DNA of 64,000 nt from Nitrosopumilaceae archaeon (GTDB taxonomy: Archaea > Thermoproteota > Nitrososphaeria > Nitrososphaerales > Nitrosopumilaceae), in the NCBI GenBank assembly GCA_035631875.1, contig DASQHX010000013.1:124001-188000 (forward strand), in the 5' to 3' direction. Under the pieces are notes generated by a model. The model did no database searches. It was not told the origin of the DNA and worked only from the letters and a program-made list of their open reading frames with translations. Of this stretch, positions 17,493 through 26,996 are shown piece after piece. The position numbers and the translations under genes were made by a program. Each line of letters opens with the position of its first letter. Position 1 is the first letter of the stretch.

Positions 17493-20219
17493 TTATGAAG
17501 TACTATAGTAAGCAGTCAAGATAACATTCTGTGTAGGTGTAATGGTGTAATAGCTGTTTGTTGTGCCGTCTTGCCAGTGATTGAACACGTTAGTACCATA
17601 GTTTCGTACATGGACAACATATGTGGTTCCAGATGTAACTGTGAATGATGCTGGTGTAAAAGTATCAGATATGATAGTACCGTTAGTATATCGAATTACA
17701 ACTGACATGCCAGTGATTGGGTTTCCGGATAAGTCTACTGATTTTACAGATATGGTTACCTGTGTTGTTGGAGCAATTGGTGTTGCACTTGCTTCATTTG
17801 ATGGTACAGATTCGCCAACAGAGTTCACAGCTGTTACCTTGTAGAAATATGTTATACCGTTTGTTAGCCCAGTATCGGTATAGGAAAGTGTAGAACCACT
17901 TACGGTGCCAATGGGTGTTGTACCCTCACCACCCGATGTTGTGCCACGGTAAATGTTGTATCCTGTTATTGCAGAGTCACCATTACTTGATGGCACAGTC
18001 CATGCTAGAGAGACTTGGGAGTTACCAGCAGTGGCTGTCAGTCCGGTTGGTGCACTAGATGCTGTGGCACTGGAAGATGTGGTTATAGAATATACATCAC
18101 CGCCATAAAATTTAGCAGAATCTGATGCAATCAGGGTATTGCTTGAATCATAGACCTTGATGGTGGCAGCCAAGGGGAAATGATACTGTCCAATATTTAG
18201 TGTGGCGGCTCCGCTTAAAACTTGACTTGTGGCAAGTACATTTCCAGTTGAATTTACAACATCAACTCTTGCAGCATTACTTGGCAAATGAGTCATGTTG
18301 ATATTTTCATCTAATGTTACATAATAGTCCTGAAACGTTCCAATAAACATTTGACTTGCAGATGATGTCTCTGGCTCAAGATATGCATTAAACGGTGCAG
18401 CCATCTTCAAGTTCATATTGTGATTTTCGTATACGTTGACTCCATCAAGGTACACTTTGAGATAGTTGCTGCCGTTTGTTATTATAGTACAGGCGCGTGT
18501 TAGTGGCTGGTTGGGACTATTATCCAGGTATAGCACACTAAATTTTGTGACCTGAGTGGTATTGCCTGTTGCATTGACCACATCCCAAACAGTTGCTTGA
18601 GTATTTGTAAGAGCAGCACATGTAACATAGTTTATGCTTCCATTATAGGTCTGTATGTACATACCATTATCGTAAAACTGACTTGGTGTAGTCCTAACAG
18701 GATCTGTTATGACTGCATGCCATAGTTGTGCGTTATGAGTTGGACTCTCAGCATAAAATCCAGCCCATTGTGTGTCAGCAGGTGCCTGTATCCCAATGTG
18801 AAGACCTTGATTGTCTCTAGAAAAGCTATATGGTGCATTTTCAGCAGGAGCATCTCCAAAATAAAACCAATATCCGTGATTGGCTTGAAGCTGTTGCTGT
18901 GTTTCTGTCTCATTTGTTAACGAATCACTTGCAACAAGACCAGACTGTACTTGGTTAATTGTACTATTTGTGGTTGCAGATGCGGTGTTTGATGGAGAAC
19001 TTGAACCAGCTGAATTTATTGCAGATACTCTGTAAGTGTAGGTTGTACTAGCCGCAAGTCCTGAATCAGAATATGTGGTTGCAGTAGAACCAGTGCTGGA
19101 AACAATGGTTGACCATGTAATTCCACCATCAGTTGATCTTTCTATCTTGTATCCAGTTATTGTAGCGCCTCCATCATTTGATGGAGCAGTCCAAGAGAGG
19201 GATACTTGTGCATTGCCTCCTGTTGCTTGTAGATTCTGCGGAGCAGATGTAACGGTTGGGCCTGGACCGTTAGTGGAATAGTAAGCAGTCAAGGTAACAC
19301 TTTGTGTTGGTGTGATGGTATAGTAGCTGTTTGTGGTACCATCACTCCAGTGATTAAACACAGTAGTCATGTAATCTCGTACATGGACTACATATGTGGT
19401 TCCAGATGTAACTGTAAAGGAGGCAGGTGTAAAGCCCTCTGCTATTGTGTTACCATTGGCATCACGAATTACAGTTGACATGCCAGTGATTGGGTTTCCA
19501 GACATGTCAACAGAGTTTACGGATATGGTTATCTGCGTGGTAGTACCACCACTAGTTGTAGCAGATGCAGTATTAGAATGAGAACTTGTACCTATTGCAT
19601 TTATTGCAGATACTCTGTACACGTATGTTGTACTAGCTGCAAGTCCAGTATCAGAATATATTGTTGATGTGTTGGCCGTATTTGATTGAATTGTAGACCA
19701 GGTGGTGCCGCCATTAACTGATCTCTCAATCTTGTAACCTGTTATTGCAGAGCCGCCGTTGTTTGATGGAGCAGTCCATGATAAGTTGATCTGTGATGAA
19801 GAGACATCTGTTGCTTTCAGTCCTGTTGGTGCACTGGGGGCAGTGTGTTGATGTGATGGTCTCTTGGGATCTAAGAAGAAAGTCATAGTTACCCCATTTA
19901 CAGAAGTAATTATGGTACCATTGTCAAAGATTTTGGTGCCTGCTACAGTAGTTGATATGCCTGTAGATGTGGTACTGTTAGGAAGTGGTACTCCTGGATT
20001 TCCACTAGAGATGGTTCCGTTTGTTTGGGTAGTATTGCTAGAAATTGTCGTACTTGTAGTACCAACTGTAGCAGAACCATTCAATAATGTACCATTTGTC
20101 AAACTAGTCAAGTTAGCTGTTAACGCATTTACAGAAACTAAACTTGTTGCTGAAGTCAGAATGATTAAAAAAATAGCAAGCATCCCAAATAATTGATAAG
20201 ATTTTTTTATCGATATCAT
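17493..20219 (-). CDS. Giant secreted fibronectin type III surface protein
   Basis: A 908-residue exported protein with signal peptide (LFGMLAIFLIILTSATSLV). It has a Thr/Ser/Asn-rich stretch (about 35-120), an FN3 domain (about 130-225), a mixed beta module ending NHWSDGTTNSYYTITPTQ (about 230-315), a second FN3 (about 325-420), a lectin/concanavalin-like region (about 430-700), a third FN3 (about 720-810) and a final copy of the beta module. There is no membrane anchor at the end. It probably acts in the cell envelope or in adhesion. The modules are near-copies of those in the next gene at DNA and protein level. Confidence 0.8.
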   Translation of the reverse strand: MISIKKSYQLFGMLAIFLIILTSATSLVSVNALTANLTSLTNGTLLNGSATVGTTSTTISSNTTQTNGTISSGNPGVPLPNSTTSTGISTTVAGTKIFDNGTIITSVNGVTMTFFLDPKRPSHQHTAPSAPTGLKATDVSSSQINLSWTAPSNNGGSAITGYKIERSVNGGTTWSTIQSNTANTSTIYSDTGLAASTTYVYRVSAINAIGTSSHSNTASATTSGGTTTQITISVNSVDMSGNPITGMSTVIRDANGNTIAEGFTPASFTVTSGTTYVVHVRDYMTTVFNHWSDGTTNSYYTITPTQSVTLTAYYSTNGPGPTVTSAPQNLQATGGNAQVSLSWTAPSNDGGATITGYKIERSTDGGITWSTIVSSTGSTATTYSDSGLAASTTYTYRVSAINSAGSSSPSNTASATTNSTINQVQSGLVASDSLTNETETQQQLQANHGYWFYFGDAPAENAPYSFSRDNQGLHIGIQAPADTQWAGFYAESPTHNAQLWHAVITDPVRTTPSQFYDNGMYIQTYNGSINYVTCAALTNTQATVWDVVNATGNTTQVTKFSVLYLDNSPNQPLTRACTIITNGSNYLKVYLDGVNVYENHNMNLKMAAPFNAYLEPETSSASQMFIGTFQDYYVTLDENINMTHLPSNAARVDVVNSTGNVLATSQVLSGAATLNIGQYHFPLAATIKVYDSSNTLIASDSAKFYGGDVYSITTSSSATASSAPTGLTATAGNSQVSLAWTVPSSNGDSAITGYNIYRGTTSGGEGTTPIGTVSGSTLSYTDTGLTNGITYFYKVTAVNSVGESVPSNEASATPIAPTTQVTISVKSVDLSGNPITGMSVVIRYTNGTIISDTFTPASFTVTSGTTYVVHVRNYGTNVFNHWQDGTTNSYYTITPTQNVILTAYYSTS

Positions 20220-20244
20220 GGAATTGTATTTAGAATAGAATCAT

Positions 20245-20292
20245 TACATATCTGACTATACGCATAATTTTCTTGAACATTAATACAGACGA
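20245..20292 (-). promoter_or_regulatory. Upstream element shared by the two giant surface genes, copy A
   Basis: TACATATCTGA (20245-20255) and AATACAGACGA (20282-20292), 26 bases apart as read on the plus strand, match 23953-24000 before the neighbouring gene with the same spacing. It starts 25 bases upstream of the ATG at 20219. Confidence 0.45.
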
Positions 20293-20314
20293 AAATTCTT
20301 GCCTGTGCCATCTT

Positions 20315-23300
20315 TTATGGCGTACTATAATACGCAGTCAAAACAACATTCTGTGTAGGTGTGATGGTGTAATAGCTGTTTGTACTTCCATCTTGCCAGT
20401 GATTAAATACAGTAGTCATGTAATCTCGCACATGTACTACATATGTGGTCCCAGATGTAACTGTAAATGATACAGGTGTAAAGCCCTCTGATATTGTGGT
20501 ACCATTTGTATAACGAATCACAGTTGACATGCCAGTGATTGGATTTCCAGACAAGTTGACTGATTTGACAGTTATGGTTACCTGAGTTGTGGTTGGAGGT
20601 GCAGAGCTAGTTGTTGCAGATGAAGTATTTGATGGAGAGCTTGTGCCAACTGAATTTATTGCAGACACTCTGTATGTGTATGTAGTGCTTGCTGTCAGTC
20701 CAGTATCAGAATATGTTGTTGATGTGTTTGCTGTATTTGATTGAATTGTAGACCATGTTGTTCCAGTATTATTTGATCTCTCAATCTTGTAGCCAGTTAT
20801 TGCAGATCCACCGTTATTACTTGGAGCTGTCCAGCTTAGATTGATCTGAGATGATGATACAGCTGTAGCTGCAAGACTAGTCGGTGGTTGTGGTGCAGTT
20901 GTACTGCAGCTGTACACTGCAGTCAGAACTTGGGGCGGGTTTGTAGCAGTGAAGAGACGGAACTTGAATGTGTTCGCAGTGTTATCTGACCAGTGATTAA
21001 ATGAACAGGTAGCATTGTTGTAAACATCCACTCCAAAAGTTTGTCCAGCTGGTAATCCAGAGAAGGTCACAGTTGTGTTTCCACTACCCAAACGACTTGA
21101 ACCTGTTTCACAGCTATTGCTACCATCAGCATTTGTTGACGTTCCTTGAGAGCAGAGTAATGTGTAAATTCCGTAGATTGGGTTGTTGTTCTGGGCTATG
21201 GACTGGACTGTCACTCCAGCTCCTCCTGATGGTGTGGCACTTGCTTCATTTGATGGTGAGGATTCACCGACAGAGTTTACTGCTGTTACCTTGTAGAAAT
21301 ATGTCTGACCGTTAGTTACTGTACCATCTGTATAAGAGAGAACATTTCCAGTTGTTGCAAGAAATGTTTCTGTTCCAGAACTAGTTGACCTGTATATTTT
21401 ATAATTTGTAATTGCTGAACCGCCATTAGATGATGGGATATTCCATGATAGAGTAACTTGTGAATTGCCACTTGTTGCCTGCAGATTCTGTGGTGCAGAT
21501 GGAGCAGTTGTGGTTGTGGTACCTGTAGAATAGTATGCTGTTAAAGTGGTGTTTTGTGTAGGTGTGATGGTATAGTAGCTGTTTGTGGTACCATCATTCC
21601 AGTGATTGAACACGTTAGTGCCATAATTTCGTACATGCACTACATACGTGGTTCCAGATTTAACCGTAAAGAATGCAGGTGTAAAAGTATCAGATATGGT
21701 AGTGCCGTTAGTATATCGAATTACTGTTGACATGCCAGTGATTGGGTTTCCAGACAGGTCAACTGATTTGACTATAAGAGAAAGTTGTGTACTAGCTGTT
21801 GTTGCAGATGAAGTATTTGATGGAGAACTTGTGCCAACTGAATTGATTGCAGAGACGCGATAGGTGTAGGTTGTATTTGGAGCAAGTCCAGTGTCATTGT
21901 ATGTTGTAGCTGTAGAACCAGTATTGGATACAATAGTTGACCATGTAGTACCAGTATTATTTGATCTCTCTATCATATAACCAGTAATTGCAGAGCCGCC
22001 GTTGTTTGATGGAGCAGTCCATGATATGGTAATCTGGCTTGACGAGATTGCTTTTGCTGTTAGGCCAGTTGGTGCAGCGGGAGCAGTGCATAAATTCTGA
22101 ACTGGGTTACCAGTTAGTGTACCCGAGTTGTTAAATTTAGATCCACAATAATCGCTAATGGTGCCGTTGTTGTTAATGTAAGCGCCACTGTTGTTGTTAA
22201 TGTAAGCGTCACTGTAGTTGTTAATGATTCCATCATTGTTAATGCTACCACCACTGTTGTTGTTAATGGTACTGATGCCACAAATATTGCAATAGTTGCT
22301 GTTTTGGTTGTTAATGGTGCCACCACTATTGTTGTTGATGGTGCCGCTGTTGTTGATGGTGCCGTAAACGTAGTTGGTAATGGTTCCATCATTGTTAATG
22401 CTACCACCACTGTTGTTGTTAATGGTACTTTCGGCGTCTAGAATGGTAGCGCCGCCTTTATTGTTAATGGTACCGCCGTTGTTGTTAATGGTACCGCCAC
22501 CAGGGCCGGGGTTTTGATTGCGAATGGAAGCATAGTTGTTAATGATACCGGTGTTGTTAATGGTAGCGTCACCGTCAATGGTACCACCACTGTTGTTGTT
22601 AATGGTACCACTGTTGGTGATGAACCCACCCTTCGTCCAAATGGAGCCACCGTTGTTAATGATACCGCCATTATTGTCAATGGTGCCTCCAGAGTTGTTA
22701 ATTTCACTGCCTCTGTTGTTGATAATAGTGCCGTCATTAGTAAGAGTACTGCCCACAGTGTAAATGGTACCTGTGTTGTTGAGAACTATGCCAGGATTAA
22801 TTATTATAATATTTCCCCAACCTTGAGTACCAAAACCAGATGTAGTACAAGTTGAAGTAACGGAATTCCAAGTTCCGGAAAATGGAGCTGCGTTACAAGA
22901 GGCCTGATCTGCCAAGACGTAGGATGTGCTAGAGGAACTGCCGTCTATTACAGAGACAGTGCCACTGTTCCCGTTAGCGACATAAATCTTGTTGGTATTT
23001 GTGTTTACGCCGATACCTTCAGGAAAAGATCCTACCGGTATTGTTTTTAGAACAGTGTTACTTGTTCCATTTATTATAGAGACGTTATTGTTACCAAGAT
23101 TAGCTACATAGATCTTGTTTGTACTAGGATTGGCTGCCATATCTTCCGGGTTTTGTCCTACTGGGATTGAACCTACAACAGTGTCAGATCTTCCATCAAT
23201 TACAGATACGTCACTATCATAATAGTTAGCAACATAGATCTTGTTTGTGTTTGGAATTATAGCAATGCCATCAGGGAAATATCCTACTGCAATGGTATTT

Positions 23301-23950
23301 GCAACACTGTTGCTTGAACCGTTAATGACAAAGACGGTATGGGTAGCACATTCACTTGGACCCGGGTTACATACTTGAAGACCAGCAGACACGTAAATCT
23401 TGTTTGTAGATGGATTTACTGCTAAATACATAGGAAGATAATTTCCTAGTGATATCGTATTTGTAACCTTATTAGTTGACCCGTCTATCACAAATACACT
23501 ATTGCTGCCCCTGTTAGTGACGTAAATCTTGTTTGTGTTTGTATTTACTGCTACACCCCAAGGTTGACCTCCTAATGGTATTGTACTTACAACACTATTG
23601 GTTGCTCCATCAATTACTACTAGACCACTACTGTCTGTTAGGTAGATCTGGTTTGTGATAGGATTTACTGCTAACCTAAAGGGATTACTTGCTCCTATTG
23701 TATTCACAACTTTATCAGTTGAACCATTAATTACAGAGACTGTGCCGCTGCCATAGTTAGCAACATAGATCTTGTTTGTATTGGAATTAACGTCAACACC
23801 ATAAGGATTACTGCCCACTTGTATCGTATCCACATAAGTATCTGCAAATGCATTGTGTACAATCATTCCGATTGAGACTAAAGCAAAAACAAGTATTAGC
23901 CAACGACTAGTTCCACTATTCAGTACATACAATGAATAAATTATAAACAC
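20315..23950 (-). CDS. Giant secreted protein: YVTN beta-propeller, beta-solenoid repeats and FN3 modules
   Basis: A 1211-residue exported protein. Residues about 15-36 are the signal peptide (WLILVFALVSIGMIVHNAFA). About 40-345 are seven-bladed-propeller YVTN repeats (NTNKIYVANYGSGTVSVI), typical of archaeal surface-layer proteins. About 385-630 are short Asn/Gly repeats (INNNSGGTINN), a likely solenoid. Then come three FN3 domains, two copies of the DGTTNSYYTITPTQ module, and a Cys-containing module. GTG 23950 is the outermost start; TTG 23932 gives a more usual signal peptide and a promoter distance like that of the neighbour gene. Structural or adhesive role inferred. Confidence 0.82.
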   Translation of the reverse strand: MFIIYSLYVLNSGTSRWLILVFALVSIGMIVHNAFADTYVDTIQVGSNPYGVDVNSNTNKIYVANYGSGTVSVINGSTDKVVNTIGASNPFRLAVNPITNQIYLTDSSGLVVIDGATNSVVSTIPLGGQPWGVAVNTNTNKIYVTNRGSNSVFVIDGSTNKVTNTISLGNYLPMYLAVNPSTNKIYVSAGLQVCNPGPSECATHTVFVINGSSNSVANTIAVGYFPDGIAIIPNTNKIYVANYYDSDVSVIDGRSDTVVGSIPVGQNPEDMAANPSTNKIYVANLGNNNVSIINGTSNTVLKTIPVGSFPEGIGVNTNTNKIYVANGNSGTVSVIDGSSSSTSYVLADQASCNAAPFSGTWNSVTSTCTTSGFGTQGWGNIIIINPGIVLNNTGTIYTVGSTLTNDGTIINNRGSEINNSGGTIDNNGGIINNGGSIWTKGGFITNSGTINNNSGGTIDGDATINNTGIINNYASIRNQNPGPGGGTINNNGGTINNKGGATILDAESTINNNSGGSINNDGTITNYVYGTINNSGTINNNSGGTINNQNSNYCNICGISTINNNSGGSINNDGIINNYSDAYINNNSGAYINNNGTISDYCGSKFNNSGTLTGNPVQNLCTAPAAPTGLTAKAISSSQITISWTAPSNNGGSAITGYMIERSNNTGTTWSTIVSNTGSTATTYNDTGLAPNTTYTYRVSAINSVGTSSPSNTSSATTASTQLSLIVKSVDLSGNPITGMSTVIRYTNGTTISDTFTPAFFTVKSGTTYVVHVRNYGTNVFNHWNDGTTNSYYTITPTQNTTLTAYYSTGTTTTTAPSAPQNLQATSGNSQVTLSWNIPSSNGGSAITNYKIYRSTSSGTETFLATTGNVLSYTDGTVTNGQTYFYKVTAVNSVGESSPSNEASATPSGGAGVTVQSIAQNNNPIYGIYTLLCSQGTSTNADGSNSCETGSSRLGSGNTTVTFSGLPAGQTFGVDVYNNATCSFNHWSDNTANTFKFRLFTATNPPQVLTAVYSCSTTAPQPPTSLAATAVSSSQINLSWTAPSNNGGSAITGYKIERSNNTGTTWSTIQSNTANTSTTYSDTGLTASTTYTYRVSAINSVGTSSPSNTSSATTSSAPPTTTQVTITVKSVNLSGNPITGMSTVIRYTNGTTISEGFTPVSFTVTSGTTYVVHVRDYMTTVFNHWQDGSTNSYYTITPTQNVVLTAYYSTP
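22110..22770 (-). repeat. Short tandem coding repeats (Asn-Asn-Gly-Thr-Ile type)
   Basis: Within the 1211-aa surface gene, about 660 bases are built from degenerate repeats. The commonest plus-strand form is TGTTGTTAATGGTACC-like, giving NNN(S/G)GTI units. Because the repeat unit avoids stops, long open frames appear on all frames here; those are shadows. Confidence 0.8.
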
Positions 23951-23952
23951 AA

Positions 23953-24000
23953 TACATATCTGAATATGCTGAGAATATTCTATAAGATCAATACAGATGA
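23953..24000 (-). promoter_or_regulatory. Upstream element shared by the two giant surface genes, copy B
   Basis: TACATATCTGA at 23953-23963 and AATACAGATGA at 23990-24000 match copy A (20245-20292) with the same 26-base gap. It supports parallel regulation or duplication of the two genes together with their promoters. Confidence 0.45.
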
Positions 24001-24052
24001 TTATTCCCAGTTGTGTAATCTCTACAGATTACGACCTACTCTGGTTTGATTA

Positions 24053-24724
24053 TCAACCTTTCTTGTTTTTTGAAATGGCTAATGCAAACTCTTCTATTAT
24101 ATAATTCCAGTTTTTTGCCTTGATAATACCACTTGCTACTAGAATTCCCTTTGCTCCAAGTTGCATGGCTTTTGTAACGTCTTTGCCTGACACTATTCCT
24201 GCACCACACAATAATTTTGTAGAATTTTTTGCCTGTTTTACTGCCATGACTGATTTTGTAATTACATCAGGTTTTTCTTTTGAAACAGCCTTACCCGTCC
24301 CTATTAATTCTGGTGGCTCTATGGCAATATAATCTGGATTTAGTTTGGCGTATTTTTTTGCCTCATTTACATCCTTGACACAAACTATTGAAATCATGTC
24401 TAGTTTTTTGAGCCTTGATACTAATTCTGTGATCTCTTTTTCAGAAATACGGTGTTCACTATGATTGATTAGCGAACCACTCACATTTGATTTTTTGATA
24501 ATCTCTGGAACTATGAATCCTGTTGTACTTCCTGTACTTGCATCATCCACATGCTGAGCTAAAACAGGAATGGAAATCTTTGCAATTTCAGATAAAAGGT
24601 GTTGTGGTGGTACAACTGCAATTTTTATTTTGTATTTTTTTGAAATTTTTTCTGCTATTTTAGCTAGTTTAGAGGCATTTGCACCTGATACTTCTTCATA
24701 GTTTTTGAAATTTATGATAAACAA
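24053..24724 (-). CDS. tpiA: Triosephosphate isomerase (archaeal type)
   Basis: Interconverts dihydroxyacetone phosphate and glyceraldehyde 3-phosphate. Length 223 matches the short archaeal form. Active-site lysine is in FIINFKNYEE, the histidine in LINHSEHR, and the catalytic glutamate in IAIEPPELIGTG. The phosphate loop VSGKDVTKA and GILVASGII closes the barrel. Start is TTG at 24724. It stands alone between surface protein genes. Confidence 0.95.
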   Translation of the reverse strand: MFIINFKNYEEVSGANASKLAKIAEKISKKYKIKIAVVPPQHLLSEIAKISIPVLAQHVDDASTGSTTGFIVPEIIKKSNVSGSLINHSEHRISEKEITELVSRLKKLDMISIVCVKDVNEAKKYAKLNPDYIAIEPPELIGTGKAVSKEKPDVITKSVMAVKQAKNSTKLLCGAGIVSGKDVTKAMQLGAKGILVASGIIKAKNWNYIIEEFALAISKNKKG

Positions 24725-24816
24725 ACTATTGATGTCTGTGTTTGCCTGAATATATAGATTGAAATCAAAAATATTGATTCTAAAATTATGAATAATTCAA
24801 ATGTCAAATCATTTTA

Positions 24817-25440
24817 TTAAAATGAAAATCTAGATTTTCTTGTTATTACTACAACGCCAATAATTGACATTGCAATAATCATACCTGCAACTGGGCCAAA
24901 TTCTGGAACTGCATTTTGTGCTGTACCTTGAAAGAGTAACACCTCGCCCTTTGTACCAGTCCAAGTCGATGGATCTGTTCCAGGTAATCCGATTCCATTT
25001 AGTGTTATGCTGATATCTATAGGATTAGAAGATGCCAAATTATTGGTCACTTGCATGTCATTGCCAGTATGTGTATGCCCTGCAATATTGGAGAATATCT
25101 CATTTCCGTCTTGTGTTACTGATATTGCATAGTTTTGATGTTTGATTGGATTTCCTTGAGCATCTGTGAATGTCAATGTTATTGAGAGTGGCTGTCCGCT
25201 TGAAGGGGGATTTGGTGTATAAGTTACTATGACTTGCTCTGAACCATCCTTTGTTGTAGCTTTCATCATGGACATGACAGGCATGTTTCCTACAGAAGTA
25301 ACTCCCATGTTGCCTAGGTGTACTGTACTGTTATTACTTGAACCATATTCTTGATATTGTCCAAAAACTGATGGAGCTAATGAAAGTGTAGCAACTAGTG
25401 ATAAAACACCAAATAATGTGCATATTGATTTTGATTTCAT
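24817..25440 (-). CDS. Secreted protein with PEFG-type sorting tail
   Basis: 207 residues. A signal peptide (MKSKSICTLFGVLSLVATLSL) is followed by an Ig-like beta domain (VIVTYTPNPPSSGQPLSITL onwards) carrying several histidines (HQNYAIS, GHTHTGN). The end has PEFGPVAG, a membrane helix and RKSR, the thaumarchaeal PEFG-CTERM pattern, which implies processing and attachment at the membrane. The His-rich segment could bind metal; that is a guess. Confidence 0.75.
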   Translation of the reverse strand: MKSKSICTLFGVLSLVATLSLAPSVFGQYQEYGSSNNSTVHLGNMGVTSVGNMPVMSMMKATTKDGSEQVIVTYTPNPPSSGQPLSITLTFTDAQGNPIKHQNYAISVTQDGNEIFSNIAGHTHTGNDMQVTNNLASSNPIDISITLNGIGLPGTDPSTWTGTKGEVLLFQGTAQNAVPEFGPVAGMIIAMSIIGVVVITRKSRFSF

Positions 25441-25553
25441 GTGTTAGTTATTCTTGATGGCACGAACTAGTATATCAATTTCATCTTTGATGATTGTTGG
25501 TTTTGTAAATAAATTCAAAAACTTTCTTATAGAATATTATATAATTACATTAC

Positions 25554-25853
25554 ATGCCACTTTCAAATAATATCATTATTAGTTTAAACGAGATCACTAC
25601 ATCAGTTTCAAGTAAAAAACATCTAAAACCTGAGGATGAAACCATGATAAAAGGAATATTTCAAAACATGCTTGAAAGTGGGAGTATTTTTAACATTGAT
25701 GAGATTAAGAGCTGGTTTGCTCTTGAAGGCTCTTGGCATGATAAATCAACAGTTGAACGTATTCTAAATATTGCACATTATCAGCAAGCAAAGTATGATG
25801 CAAATAATAAATTAAAATTCATGTCAGATGATTGTAGCTGCAATAAATCTTAA
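25554..25853 (+). CDS. Hypothetical protein, 99 aa
   Basis: Soluble, helix-rich, ATG at 25554. The segment EIKSWFALEGSWHDKSTVERI resembles a winged-helix-like core, and the end has CSC within DDCSCNKS. Family not recognised. It has its own promoter region and is convergent with rpl40e. Confidence 0.5.
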   Translation: MPLSNNIIISLNEITTSVSSKKHLKPEDETMIKGIFQNMLESGSIFNIDEIKSWFALEGSWHDKSTVERILNIAHYQQAKYDANNKLKFMSDDCSCNKS

Positions 25854-25882
25854 GTTTATAAATTAAAAATTGGATTAAAATC

Positions 25883-26050
25883 TTACTTTTTAATTCCAAG
25901 CGTTCTATTTTTGAGACGCAAGTATGTGTTGTGACACTTGCGGCATCTTGATGCCCCGATTGGATTTTTTGCACCACATGCAAAACAGACCTTAAAGTGG
26001 AGCCTTGCTTTTTGCGCAATTTGTTTTTTTAGTGGATCTGTTATTGGCAT
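25883..26050 (-). CDS. rpl40e: 50S ribosomal protein L40e
   Basis: 55-residue zinc ribosomal protein. It has the basic N-terminal helix KKQIAQKARLHFKV, then CFAC and CRKC knuckles (Cys 22, 25, 36, 39), then a basic tail ending LGIKK. These match archaeal and eukaryotic L40e, which lacks the ubiquitin fusion in archaea. ATG at 26050; it is 22 bases downstream of sucD in the same direction. Confidence 0.95.
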   Translation of the reverse strand: MPITDPLKKQIAQKARLHFKVCFACGAKNPIGASRCRKCHNTYLRLKNRTLGIKK

Positions 26051-26072
26051 TTTCTCTTCCTACTGTGTGACA

Positions 26073-26996
26073 CTATTTGATTCTACCTTTTATGTCAAGC
26101 TTTCCAGCTAATAGCATTGATACTTCGGCTGGTCTTTTTGCTACTGGAACGTTTGCTTTAGCATACATGGATACTTTGGATTCTGCAGAACCATAATTTC
26201 CGTAAATTATTGCACCAGCATGACCCATTCTTTTTTCCTTTGGTGCGGCCCTTCCTGCAATATATGCAACTACAGGCTTGTCAAACTTGGTATCAATGAT
26301 GTGCTGTGCAAGCATTTCCTCGGCATCACCTCCAATTTCTCCAACAACTACAACACCGTCAATGTTAGCTCCATTTCTAATTCTCTCAAATGCCTCTATT
26401 ACCGGTGTTCCGTTGATTGGATCGCCTCCAATTCCAAGGCATACACTTTGCCCAAAGTTTGCAAGGGATAGATTGTATGATACTTCGTACATCAAAGTTC
26501 CACTTCTTGATAAAACTGCAATTCTGCCTGGTTTGAAAGGAGATGCAGGCATGATTCCTATCTTCATAACACCTGGAATTATTATTCCAGGTGTGTTTGG
26601 ACCAATTACTATTGCATCTTTTTTCTTGGCAAGCTCAATTGTCTTCATGGAATCTCTTACTGGTACATGCTCTGGAATGGCAATAAGTAATTTGATGCCA
26701 GCTTCTAGTGCTTCAACTGCAGCTTCCAAAAAGAATTTTGCTGGAACAAAGACTACAGAAATTTTAGCGCCAGTTGCATCAACTGCTTCTTTTACTGTAT
26801 TGTAAATTGGTGTTTGCTCAAACTTTTGACCGCCTTTGCCTGGTGTTACTCCAGCTACAATGTTTGTTCCATACGCAAGCATCTGCTGTGTATGAAATGA
26901 TCCAAATTTACCAGTTATGCCCTGTATGATTACTGGCTTTTTCTTGTAATCCGAATCCCCTTCCTTTCCTATTAAAAGTTCAAAAAGATCAACCAA
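26073..26996 (-). CDS. sucD: Succinyl-CoA synthetase (or related acyl-CoA synthetase), alpha subunit
   Basis: 307 residues. CoA-binding Rossmann domain (VIIQGITGKFGSFHTQQML), then the ligase domain with the phosphohistidine in MGHAGAIIYG near residue 258. With SucC it makes or cleaves succinyl-CoA using ADP/GDP and phosphate. Start is TTG at 26996, overlapping sucC by 8 bases. In this phylum SucCD belongs to the TCA segment connected to the 3HP/4HB cycle; another acyl-CoA substrate cannot be excluded. Confidence 0.93.
   Translation of the reverse strand: MVDLFELLIGKEGDSDYKKKPVIIQGITGKFGSFHTQQMLAYGTNIVAGVTPGKGGQKFEQTPIYNTVKEAVDATGAKISVVFVPAKFFLEAAVEALEAGIKLLIAIPEHVPVRDSMKTIELAKKKDAIVIGPNTPGIIIPGVMKIGIMPASPFKPGRIAVLSRSGTLMYEVSYNLSLANFGQSVCLGIGGDPINGTPVIEAFERIRNGANIDGVVVVGEIGGDAEEMLAQHIIDTKFDKPVVAYIAGRAAPKEKRMGHAGAIIYGNYGSAESKVSMYAKANVPVAKRPAEVSMLLAGKLDIKGRIK

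Noticed and set aside
22114-22855. Several long open frames on both strands within the surface gene repeats
   Set aside because: They follow from the stop-free repeat unit; the encoded peptides are low-complexity shadows of the 1211-residue protein.
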